Of a DNA stretch of 5,484 nucleotides, positions 1 to 5,484 are shown one piece after another. Below the pieces are notes generated by a model. The model saw nothing but the letters and a program-made list of their open reading frames with translations, was not told the DNA's origin and did not search any database. Each line of letters starts with the position of its first letter. Within the stretch, counting starts at the first letter, position 1. Source of the DNA: Burkholderiales bacterium RIFCSPHIGHO2_12_FULL_61_11. GTDB lineage: Bacteria; Pseudomonadota; Gammaproteobacteria; Burkholderiales; Burkholderiaceae_C. A program made the translations under genes and the position numbers. Location of the stretch: the NCBI GenBank assembly GCA_001770785.1, contig MERZ01000199.1:11209-16692 (forward strand). Direction: 5' to 3'.

Positions 1-1329
1 GTCGAGAATCACCGTGGCGCCGAGCTTCAAGCCGGCGAACAGACTGTTGGTCTGCGGAAAGGAGAAGAACAACTTTGAGGTGGCGAACATCCGGTCATCA
101 GCGCGAATGCCGAGCCCGTCGCGCGAGACCTGTTCGATCTGCAGCGCGATGCGATGCGCATGCACGACTGCCTTGGGCTTGCCTGAGGTTCCTGACGAGT
201 GGCACCAGAAGGCCGGTGCCTGCTCATCCATCGGCTCGGCGGCGATGGGTGTGGCGGCGGCCACTTCGCGCCGCCAGTCGTCAAGCAGCATGACCCGTTC
301 GCGCCAAGGGGCGGGCGTGTCTTCGTTCGAGTCAGCCAGGATGATGCTGAAGCCCGCTTCGTCCAGGATGTATTGCCACTCGGCCGCGGGAATGCGTGGA
401 TTGACTGCCACCGCGACGCCACCCGCCCAGATCGTTCCCAGGAACGCGCAGACCCAGTCACAACCGTCGCCCAGCTTGATGGCCACGCGGTCGCCCGGCG
501 CAATCCCGCGCGCGCGCCAAACGGATGCGGTCCGGGCCACCCGGTCGCGCAGCGCGCCGTAGCTCACATTCTCGGTGCCGCAGCGCAGGGCTGTGCGCTG
601 CGAGTCGTGATTTCCGAGGAGGACAGCCGCCGCGTTCATCGTCATGGCGGTTTGTCCCGCCGGCCGCGGCGCGTCGCTTCCGATCAGGTCGCTGCTAAAA
701 AGGCCGGGTTTGCCGGAGCGCCAGCGCTCGTACTCGGTGGCGAGGATGTCGGCGTGCTGGTTTTCCTCGGCGGCTAGCTCCCGGTACAGGTGGTGTTCAG
801 CCGACCCGGGGGTTGCCTGCCCTGAGCGTGTGGTAAAAAACTCCGCGGCACGCTTCTCGAGCCCGATGGCGATGCGAAACAGGTTGGCCGGGTCCTGCGG
901 CCGGTTTTCGATACCGGCAAAGATCGCTGCCAACTCCACCTTGAAATCCGCTGACGGTGTCGGCACATCGGCGTGGTAGCGGCGCGAAAGCGTCTCCATA
1001 TGCTCGCCCTCCATCAGGGCGAAGCGGCTGAACAGGGCCCGCAGCGGCGGATCGCTGCTGTCGGCGGCGGCGCGCTGATAGAAGGCCCGCCCGCCCAATT
1101 CAATCTCGAAGGCCATGCGGATGCCATCGAGCGCAGCGGCAGCATCGATGCGGCGTGAATCAAGCACCGCGAGCTTGCCGCCGCAATGCGGACACAGGCC
1201 GTAGGGAAAGGCAAAGCCCTCGCTCACCTTGGCGCACTGCACGCAGCGCCATTGCACGCTGGCATTGGCGCAGCAGATGTAGGCCTCGTCGCCATCTTCG
1301 AGGGGTTGTTGACATTTGGGACACAGCAT
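1..1329 (-). CDS. Rubredoxin/zinc-ribbon + ferritin-like diiron domain fused to a benzoate-CoA-ligase-like AMP-forming ligase (3' end outside window)
   Basis: The frame is open for all 443 codons from the ATG at 1329 to the window edge, so the C-terminus is missing. Residues 1-55 hold cysteine pairs C3/C6, C19/C20, C29/C32 and C46/C49; the last two CxxC knuckles (RCVQCAKV, LCPHCGG) look like rubredoxin or a zinc ribbon. Residues about 62-203 form a duplicated ferritin-like four-helix unit with rubrerythrin-type ligands: E77 (ExxxxxxY), E107xxH110, E158 (ExxxxxxF) and E189xxH192. After a Gly/Pro/Ser-rich linker (about 205-228), an ANL acyl-CoA synthetase begins near M229-M231, with the phosphate-binding loop HSSGTSGKPKAVVHAH at 377-392 and the benzoate-CoA-ligase-like segment ATSKLFFSFPQ at 416-426. 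The ligase part would form acyl-CoA from an aromatic acid, ATP and CoA; the substrate is unproven. The diiron part resembles peroxide-scavenging rubrerythrins. An AAGG Shine-Dalgarno 8 nt before ATG supports the start. Domain identities are solid; the joint function is unknown. Confidence 0.82.
   Translation of the reverse strand, partial: MLCPKCQQPLEDGDEAYICCANASVQWRCVQCAKVSEGFAFPYGLCPHCGGKLAVLDSRRIDAAAALDGIRMAFEIELGGRAFYQRAAADSSDPPLRALFSRFALMEGEHMETLSRRYHADVPTPSADFKVELAAIFAGIENRPQDPANLFRIAIGLEKRAAEFFTTRSGQATPGSAEHHLYRELAAEENQHADILATEYERWRSGKPGLFSSDLIGSDAPRPAGQTAMTMNAAAVLLGNHDSQRTALRCGTENVSYGALRDRVARTASVWRARGIAPGDRVAIKLGDGCDWVCAFLGTIWAGGVAVAVNPRIPAAEWQYILDEAGFSIILADSNEDTPAPWRERVMLLDDWRREVAAATPIAAEPMDEQAPAFWCHSSGTSGKPKAVVHAHRIALQIEQVSRDGLGIRADDRMFATSKLFFSFPQTNSLFAGLKLGATVILD
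646..661 (-). promoter_or_regulatory. Possible internal ribosome site and hairpin before the ligase domain
   Basis: Just before the in-frame ATG at 645-643 (M229), the minus strand reads GGCGGGACAAACCGCC. The GCGGGA part could act as a weak Shine-Dalgarno about 9 nt before ATG. The same stretch folds as a five-pair GC stem, GGCGG with CCGCC around the loop GACAAA, ending directly at the ATG. If used, this would let the ligase be made alone as well as in the fusion. In GC-rich DNA such short matches are common, so this is a weak call. Confidence 0.25.
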
Positions 1330-1337
1330 GGCATTGA

Positions 1338-1341
1338 CCTT
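1338..1341 (-). promoter_or_regulatory. Ribosome binding site of the diiron-ligase fusion gene
   Basis: On the minus strand, the 15-nt gap after the upstream TGA reads ACTAAGGTCAATGCC and is followed by ATG. The AAGG core sits 8 nt before the start, a normal spacing. It fixes the start at 1329 and implies translation close behind the flavoprotein gene. The other ATG in the gap (1334-1332) is in another frame. Confidence 0.6.
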
Positions 1342-1344
1342 AGT

Positions 1345-3681
1345 TCAGGCAACGGAATCAACCGCAACCGGTGGGACAAAAATCTCGAGATCGGCAGAAC
1401 GAATCGGCCAGGTCTGGCGGCCCTGCTGAAGGTAGGCTGCAATCGCCCTGGCAGCGCGCCGCCCGGCGCTCATCGCCAGAATGACCGTGGCACCACCGGT
1501 CACGATGTCGCCGCCGGCAAAGACACCGGGCAAGTTGGTGGCTTGGGTCTCTTCATCGGCCACGATGTAGCCCCACTTGTTGAGCGCCAGCCCCTGGGTG
1601 GCTTTTGCCACGATCGGGTTGGCCTTGGTGCCCAGCGCGTAGATCACGGTGTCGCAATCCCATTCGAGGAATTCGCCCTGGGGCACGGGCGCGCGCCGAC
1701 CGCGCGCATCGGGCTCGCCCAATGCCATTTTTTCGACCCGGATGGCACGCACATCGCCCTCGTCATTGAGCAGGATTTCGGTCGGACCATGCAGGAAACA
1801 GAACTCGACGCCCTCTTCCTTGGCGTGGCGCAACTCCTCAATCCGGGCTGGTGCCTGATCTTCAGAACGACGGTAAACACAGCGCACGCGGGAGGCGCCC
1901 AAGCGCTTGGCCACGCGCAGGCAGTCCATGGCGGTATTGCCCGCGCCAATCACCACGACATTGTCACCCAGCCCAATGGGCGTATCGAGGTAAGGGAACT
2001 GATCACCGCCCATCAGGTTAACGCGGGTCAGGAATTCATTGGCCGAAAAAACCTGCCCCGCGAACTCGCCCGGAATGCCGAGAAACGAGGGTGCCCCCGC
2101 ACCTGCGGCAACGAATACCGCGTCAAACCCCATATTGCCGGTCAATTGCGGGACGGTAAAGGTCTTGCCAATGACTTTGTTGGTTTCGAACTTCACGCCG
2201 CTATCGCGCAGGCGTTGCACTTCCCGGTCGATGATGACTCGCGGCAAGCGGAAGGACGGAATGCCGTAACGCAGCACACCCCCGATGACGTGCAGCGCTT
2301 CATAAACGGTCACGTCGGCCCCGAATTTCACCAAATCCGCGGCTGCGGCGAGACCCCCTGGCCCGGAGCCCACAATGGCGACACGACCCAGGGATTTTTC
2401 AAAGTGCAGCGGCTTGGGGCGGGCGGCATGTGCGTTGTCCCCCACAAAGCGCTCCAGACGACCGATGGCCACCGGCTCCATCTTGGCCTTGATCAGCACA
2501 CATTGGGCCTCGCACTGGCTTTCCTGTGGGCAGACCCGACCACAGACCGAGGGGAAAATGCTCGATTCATGAATGGTTTCCACCGCCGCATCAAGGTCTC
2601 GCACCAACAGGTGCCGGATGAAGCGCGGAATATCGATGCCGACCGGGCAACCCGCGATGCAGGTCGGGTTGATGCACTGAATGCAGCGCTCGGACTCCCG
2701 CAGGGCTGCCGCATAGCTGTAGCCCAGGTTGACTTCGGCAAAGGAGTGGGAGCGCTCCTCCGGGTTGCGTTCGGGCATCTTGACCTGATGACGTTCCAAG
2801 GCTGAATACTTCTTGTAGGTTCGCTTGCCTTGAACAAACAGCTTCTCTTCAAGACTGCAAATGTGGGCCGCATCCTCGTTCGCCTGGGTCTCCTGCTTCT
2901 TGAAGCGTCTCTGGCGCGCGTGCAACTCCTTGAAATCCACCTTGTGGCCATCAAAGTCCGGGCCATCCACACAGGCAAACTTGACTTCACCACCGACCGT
3001 AACGCGGCACGAGCCGCACATGCCGGTGCCATCGACCATGATGGTGTTGAGCGACACCATGGTCTTGACACCATAGGGGCGGGTCGTGTCTACACAGGCG
3101 TGCATCATGGGCATGGGGCCGATCGCCACCACAACATCGGGCTGTTGCGTGTCCAGCAGATCCTTGAGCGCGGCCGTGACGAAACCGGCCCGCCCGGCGC
3201 TGCCGTCGTCGGTGCAGATGATCAGCTCATCCGAGAACTCGGCCAGCTTGTCGGCCCAGAACACGAGTTCCTTGCTGCGAAAACCGACGATGCAGGTGGT
3301 GCGGTTGCCCGCTTGCTTGAAGGCTCGCAATTGCGGAAAAATAGGTGCCACGCCCAAGCCCCCGCCGACCAGAACCACATGACCGATTTTTTCGATGTGC
3401 TGAGGCAGGCCCAAGGGTCCGACAAAGTCGCCAAAACTGTCGCCCTGCTGAAAATCGTCGCGCATTTCCCGGGTGGTCTTGCCCAGCGCTTGAACCACAA
3501 CGGTAACGGTGCCGCGCTCGCGGTCAAAATCCGCGACCGTGAGCGGAATGCGCTCGCCACTGTCGTTCAGACGCAGCATCACAAAGTGCCCGGGTTGCGC
3601 GGCCGCAGCCACATCCGGTGCCAGAACGTCCCACAGAAAGGCGTTTTCCGAGAAAACTTCACGCCTGGAGATTTGGTACAT
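1345..3681 (-). CDS. Fused NfnAB/SudBA-like iron-sulfur flavoprotein, NAD(P)H:ferredoxin oxidoreductase type (778 aa)
   Basis: Residues 1-265 are a ferredoxin-NADP-reductase-like unit of the PyrK/SudB/NfnA type: flavin motif RIPLTVAD (44-51), nucleotide motif VLVGGGLGVAP (103-113), and a [2Fe-2S] site with D217, C222, C225 and C237. Residues 320-778 are a GltD/SudA/NfnB-like unit: two cysteine groups for [4Fe-4S] clusters (C333, C336, C341, C345; C380, C384, C390, C394), an FAD Rossmann motif VAIVGSGPGGLAAAADL (434-450), a pyridine-nucleotide motif VVIGAGNTAMD (576-586) followed by YRRSEDQAPAR (603-613), and the closing FAD motif GVFAGGDIVTGGA (719-731). Members of these families move electrons between NAD(P)H and ferredoxin, sometimes by flavin-based bifurcation. 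Beside hcrAB it probably supplies reduced ferredoxin (inference). I chose the ATG at 3681, not the in-frame ATG at 3711, because GAGG lies 6 nt ahead and MYQISRREV matches the usual family beginning. A role like the NADP-linked gamma subunit of 2-oxoglutarate oxidoreductase in Azoarcus is an alternative. Confidence 0.9.
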   Translation of the reverse strand: MYQISRREVFSENAFLWDVLAPDVAAAAQPGHFVMLRLNDSGERIPLTVADFDRERGTVTVVVQALGKTTREMRDDFQQGDSFGDFVGPLGLPQHIEKIGHVVLVGGGLGVAPIFPQLRAFKQAGNRTTCIVGFRSKELVFWADKLAEFSDELIICTDDGSAGRAGFVTAALKDLLDTQQPDVVVAIGPMPMMHACVDTTRPYGVKTMVSLNTIMVDGTGMCGSCRVTVGGEVKFACVDGPDFDGHKVDFKELHARQRRFKKQETQANEDAAHICSLEEKLFVQGKRTYKKYSALERHQVKMPERNPEERSHSFAEVNLGYSYAAALRESERCIQCINPTCIAGCPVGIDIPRFIRHLLVRDLDAAVETIHESSIFPSVCGRVCPQESQCEAQCVLIKAKMEPVAIGRLERFVGDNAHAARPKPLHFEKSLGRVAIVGSGPGGLAAAADLVKFGADVTVYEALHVIGGVLRYGIPSFRLPRVIIDREVQRLRDSGVKFETNKVIGKTFTVPQLTGNMGFDAVFVAAGAGAPSFLGIPGEFAGQVFSANEFLTRVNLMGGDQFPYLDTPIGLGDNVVVIGAGNTAMDCLRVAKRLGASRVRCVYRRSEDQAPARIEELRHAKEEGVEFCFLHGPTEILLNDEGDVRAIRVEKMALGEPDARGRRAPVPQGEFLEWDCDTVIYALGTKANPIVAKATQGLALNKWGYIVADEETQATNLPGVFAGGDIVTGGATVILAMSAGRRAARAIAAYLQQGRQTWPIRSADLEIFVPPVAVDSVA

Positions 3682-3753
3682 TGATGACCTCATTTCACGT
3701 TTCACTGCCATTCCATCAGCGGCAGCGTTTGGGGGGATAGCCCCTCATGTTTT
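3682..3753. other. 72-nt spacer between hcrB and the flavoprotein gene, with small inverted repeats
   Basis: This is the only gap of note in the window. It contains GGGG-ATAG-CCCC (3733-3744, plus strand), followed on the plus strand by six T at 3750-3755. It also holds a pair of five-base arms, CTGCC (3705-3709) and GGCAG (3721-3725). For the minus-strand transcript the GGGG/CCCC stem is not followed by a U run, so it is not a terminator for this operon. I see no convincing -35/-10 promoter. It may shape mRNA processing between the two genes, but nothing here proves that. Confidence 0.3.
3688..3691 (-). promoter_or_regulatory. Ribosome binding site that decides the flavoprotein start
   Basis: The minus strand reads GAGG followed by six bases (TCATCA) and ATG at 3681-3679. 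This is a strong, well-spaced site. The longer in-frame start at 3711 has no comparable sequence in front of it and would only add the unfamily-like stretch MAVKREMRSS. Confidence 0.65.
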
Positions 3754-4743
3754 TTATTCCTTGCCGCTGGCGAGCGCCAACTCACGAACCAGCCGCTGCG
3801 CCAGCGCGGAGGCCACCTGCCGCCGGTAGTTGGAGGGGGTGACGGTGGTGCGCATCGGGCTCACCTGCTTCTGCACGAGCTTACCGAGCTTGGCGAGCAA
3901 CTCGTCATCGACCGGCCGTCCGGTCAATTCGTGGGTGCCGTCAAGCAGGAGCGGTTGCGAATTGGTGCCCGTCAACGCGACCCGCAGTTCGCTGAGCGCG
4001 CCGCCTCTGAGCTTGAGTGCGCAGGCCACGCCGGCTAGCGGGAAGTCCATGGCGCCGCGGGTACGGGCCTTGCGATAGCCGCAGACGAGGGACGCCGACG
4101 CGGCCGGAACCAGCACGCGGGCAAGCACCTCGTCACGCTCTAGCGTCAGGTGCGTGGCGCCGTCGTCGCGGTAGAGCTCGCATAGCAGCAGGCGGCGCGT
4201 GCGCTGGCTGGCGACCAGTTCGACCTCGGCTCCCAGCGTGAGCAGTACCGGGGCCAGATCGCCGCTGAAAGCGGCGTGGCATCGCTTACCCTGGGGAGCG
4301 ACATGGCAAACCTCGCCACCGCGCTTGAGGCAGTAATCGTTTGCCGCACGCCACCACTCGCTCTGGTTGTAGAACACGCAACGAGTGTCCAGGCACAGGT
4401 TGCCGCCGAGTGTGGCGACACTGCGATGGCCGGGGCCGGCGATGGCTCGCGCGGCCTCGGTGATGGCCGGGTAGTGGCGCGCAAGCTGTTCGTGCGCCGC
4501 GAGGCTTGAGAGAGTCACTCCCGCTCCCAGCGTCAGTCCGGCATCGCTAAAAGAGATGTCCGAGAAATCGCGCACCGCGCCGAGGCTCACGAGCAAGGGC
4601 GGGCACTCAAGGCCACGGCGCAAATTCGGCACCAGGTCAGTGCCACCGGCCAGCAGTCGGGCCAGTGGCTTCGAGGCCAGCAGCGCGGCGGCCTCGGCAA
4701 GGCTCGTCGGGTGCTGAAGGTCGAACTCGGGCATGCGTTCCAT
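3754..4743 (-). CDS. hcrB: 4-hydroxybenzoyl-CoA reductase, FAD and [4Fe-4S] subunit (HcrB, 329 aa)
   Basis: This is the medium subunit of a xanthine-oxidase-family molybdenum enzyme. FAD-binding motifs are LAGGTDLVPNLRRG (31-44) and TLGGNLC (111-117). Between the two halves of the flavin domain sits an insertion with C122, C138, C146 and C155 (C-x15-C-x7-C-x8-C), in the context DTRCVFYNQSEWWR. From memory, this same insertion and spacing carry the extra [4Fe-4S] cluster of Thauera aromatica HcrB; ordinary xanthine dehydrogenases lack it. The cluster lets electrons run inward from ferredoxin through FAD and [2Fe-2S] to molybdenum, so the enzyme reductively removes the para-hydroxyl group and yields benzoyl-CoA. 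The length matches the family (about 320-330 aa). The start at 4743 is preferred over M4 because AAAGGA lies 7 nt ahead. The gene follows the large subunit by only 2 nt, indicating coupled translation. Confidence 0.93.
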   Translation of the reverse strand: MERMPEFDLQHPTSLAEAAALLASKPLARLLAGGTDLVPNLRRGLECPPLLVSLGAVRDFSDISFSDAGLTLGAGVTLSSLAAHEQLARHYPAITEAARAIAGPGHRSVATLGGNLCLDTRCVFYNQSEWWRAANDYCLKRGGEVCHVAPQGKRCHAAFSGDLAPVLLTLGAEVELVASQRTRRLLLCELYRDDGATHLTLERDEVLARVLVPAASASLVCGYRKARTRGAMDFPLAGVACALKLRGGALSELRVALTGTNSQPLLLDGTHELTGRPVDDELLAKLGKLVQKQVSPMRTTVTPSNYRRQVASALAQRLVRELALASGKE

Positions 4744-4745
4744 GG

Positions 4746-5484
4746 TTATTTCCTTTCGGGGCTGGCGGTCGTGGCCGGGCGAACCCGCGAGCGCAACCGC
4801 TCCTCACGTTTTTTAGCATGGATCGCCTCAAGCACGCGATCGGGTGTAGCCGGCAGTTCGGTCAGCCGAATGCCGATGGCATCGAAAATCGCATTGGTGA
4901 GCGCCGGTGGAAAGCCGTGCAGCGCGCCTTCGCTTGCTTCCTTCGCGCCAAACGGTCCGAGCGGATCGTGGCTTTCGATGAGCTTGACGTTGATGGGAGG
5001 CGACTCGGCGATGGTCGGAATCCGGTAGTCGAGCATGTTGGGCCGCATCGAGAGCCCCTCGTGGTACTGGGTCTCCTCCGACAGGGCCTGTCCCATGCCC
5101 ATCCACACGGCGCCCTGGACCTGCCCCTCGCAGGCCAGCGGGTTGATCGCCAAGCCGCAGTCGTGCGCGACCCAGACCTGCTTGACGATGACCACGCCGG
5201 TGTCTTCATCGACAGCGACCTCGACCACCTGCGCCGCATAGGAAAACCCAGCGCTCGTACCGACGGCCGCGCCGCGGAACTTGCCGCCCTGCGTTTCGGG
5301 CGGCGTCGACCACGCTCCCTTGACCGTTAGCGTCCCCGTATCGACCAGTGCCGCGTCAACGACTTGCGCAAAATCGAGAGCTCGATCGGTGCCGACTACC
5401 CCGCAGCGTTCACCGTCCCATTCGATTTCTTCGGGAGTCACCTCAAGGCGTTTGGCCGCCGCGGCGACAAGGATTTGTTTCATC
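4746..5484 (-). CDS. hcrA: 4-hydroxybenzoyl-CoA reductase, molybdopterin large subunit, C-terminal part (5' end outside window)
   Basis: About 246 codons of a subunit that is usually near 770 aa; the rest lies beyond 5484. The first ATG visible (5483) is almost certainly internal, because what follows is already mid-domain sequence. Counting from it, the molybdenum-cofactor region shows AHDCGLAINPLACEGQVQG (106-124), then WMGMGQALSEE (127-137), and GPFGAKEASEGA (176-187). The glutamate of ASEG (about residue 185) aligns with the conserved active-site Glu of xanthine-oxidase-family enzymes (GSKAVGEP in xanthine dehydrogenase). Family membership is certain from these motifs. The assignment to 4-hydroxybenzoyl-CoA reductase rests mainly on the adjacent HcrB with its special cluster. 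The tail after about residue 222 is rich in Arg and Lys. The [2Fe-2S] small subunit is not in the window and would be expected further upstream or elsewhere. Confidence 0.85.
   Translation of the reverse strand, partial: MKQILVAAAAKRLEVTPEEIEWDGERCGVVGTDRALDFAQVVDAALVDTGTLTVKGAWSTPPETQGGKFRGAAVGTSAGFSYAAQVVEVAVDEDTGVVIVKQVWVAHDCGLAINPLACEGQVQGAVWMGMGQALSEETQYHEGLSMRPNMLDYRIPTIAESPPINVKLIESHDPLGPFGAKEASEGALHGFPPALTNAIFDAIGIRLTELPATPDRVLEAIHAKKREERLRSRVRPATTASPERK
4751..4756 (-). promoter_or_regulatory. Ribosome binding site of hcrB, inside the end of hcrA
   Basis: AAAGGA on the minus strand lies within the last sense codons of hcrA and 7 nt before the ATG at 4743-4741. It favours M1 over the methionine three codons later, for which the distance would be about 16 nt. 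Overlap of this site with the upstream gene fits coupled translation of the two subunits. Confidence 0.65.

Larger units (their letters stand above)
1..5484 (-). other. Predicted operon: hcrA-hcrB-flavoprotein-diiron/ligase
   Basis: All four genes share one strand with gaps of 2, 72 and 15 nt, and each start inside the window has a Shine-Dalgarno sequence. No terminator or promoter is evident between them. Both ends of the transcript lie outside the window. The gene set joins CoA activation, reductive dehydroxylation, electron supply and a probable oxidant defence module. Confidence 0.65.

Noticed and set aside
199..777. Open frame of 192 codons on the plus strand
   Set aside because: It is antisense to the diiron-ligase fusion in matching register and is explained by codon bias in GC-rich coding sequence.
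1186..2805. Long open frame of 539 codons on the plus strand
   Set aside because: It lies antisense and in exact codon register to the flavoprotein gene, whose sense frame has clear flavin, nucleotide and cluster motifs. Scarcity of TTA, CTA and TCA codons in the sense strand explains the opening; the plus-strand protein shows no recognisable domain.
2830..3684. Open frame of 284 codons on the plus strand
   Set aside because: This is the same codon-register shadow over the N-terminal half of the flavoprotein gene. No family motif or convincing upstream ribosome site was found.
3682..3711. Upstream in-frame start adding ten residues to the flavoprotein
   Set aside because: There is no good ribosome site ahead of 3711, while GAGG stands at correct distance from the ATG at 3681, whose protein start matches the family.
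3718..3747. Ten-codon minus-strand mini-ORF starting at 3747 in the spacer (MRGYPPKRCR)
   Set aside because: It is too short to judge, has no clear ribosome site and lacks any leader-peptide signature such as a run of one amino acid.
3733..3755. GGGG-ATAG-CCCC followed by six T on the plus strand, resembling an intrinsic terminator
   Set aside because: The stem is only four pairs, the T run is offset by a few bases, and no plus-strand gene leads into it. Read in the direction of the operon there is no U run after the stem.
1..5484. CRISPR arrays, tRNA or rRNA genes, insertion sequences, long direct repeats
   Set aside because: Nothing of the kind was seen on either strand; the window is almost fully occupied by four protein genes.

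Overview
The window looks like part of an anaerobic aromatic-degradation locus from a fairly GC-rich proteobacterium. Its HcrB-type subunit closely resembles the Thauera aromatica protein as I remember it. A denitrifying betaproteobacterium (Thauera, Azoarcus, Aromatoleum or a relative) is therefore the first guess, but an alphaproteobacterium such as Magnetospirillum cannot be excluded from sequence alone. Every gene I can support lies on the minus strand, so transcription runs from high to low coordinates. Apart from gaps of 2, 72 and 15 nt, the window is entirely coding.

In order of transcription, four genes are present. (1) 5484-4746: the C-terminal third of a molybdenum hydroxylase large subunit, best read as 4-hydroxybenzoyl-CoA reductase subunit HcrA. 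(2) 4743-3754: the complete FAD subunit HcrB, with the four-cysteine [4Fe-4S] insertion that marks 4-hydroxybenzoyl-CoA reductases. (3) 3681-1345: a 778-residue iron-sulfur flavoprotein that joins, in one chain, an NfnA/SudB/PyrK-like half and an NfnB/SudA/GltD-like half. (4) 1329-1: an open frame of 443 codons that leaves the window without a stop. It encodes an N-terminal zinc-ribbon/rubredoxin-like region, a duplicated ferritin-like (rubrerythrin-type) diiron domain and then, with no stop codon between them, the front part of a benzoate-CoA-ligase-like ANL enzyme.

A working model (inference): the ligase activates an aromatic acid, probably 4-hydroxybenzoate or benzoate, to its CoA thioester. 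HcrAB, with an [2Fe-2S] HcrC subunit not seen here, removes the para-hydroxyl group using low-potential electrons. The fused Nfn-like flavoprotein links NAD(P)H to the ferredoxin pool that feeds HcrAB, and possibly benzoyl-CoA reductase. The rubredoxin/diiron module would protect this oxygen-sensitive chemistry or sense oxidants.

The most unusual item is the in-frame rubredoxin-ferritin-like-ligase fusion. It is easy to miss because its reading frame has no stop inside the window. Its position 15 nt downstream of a NAD(P)H-linked iron-sulfur flavoprotein suggests a possible electron path from NAD(P)H to the diiron module.
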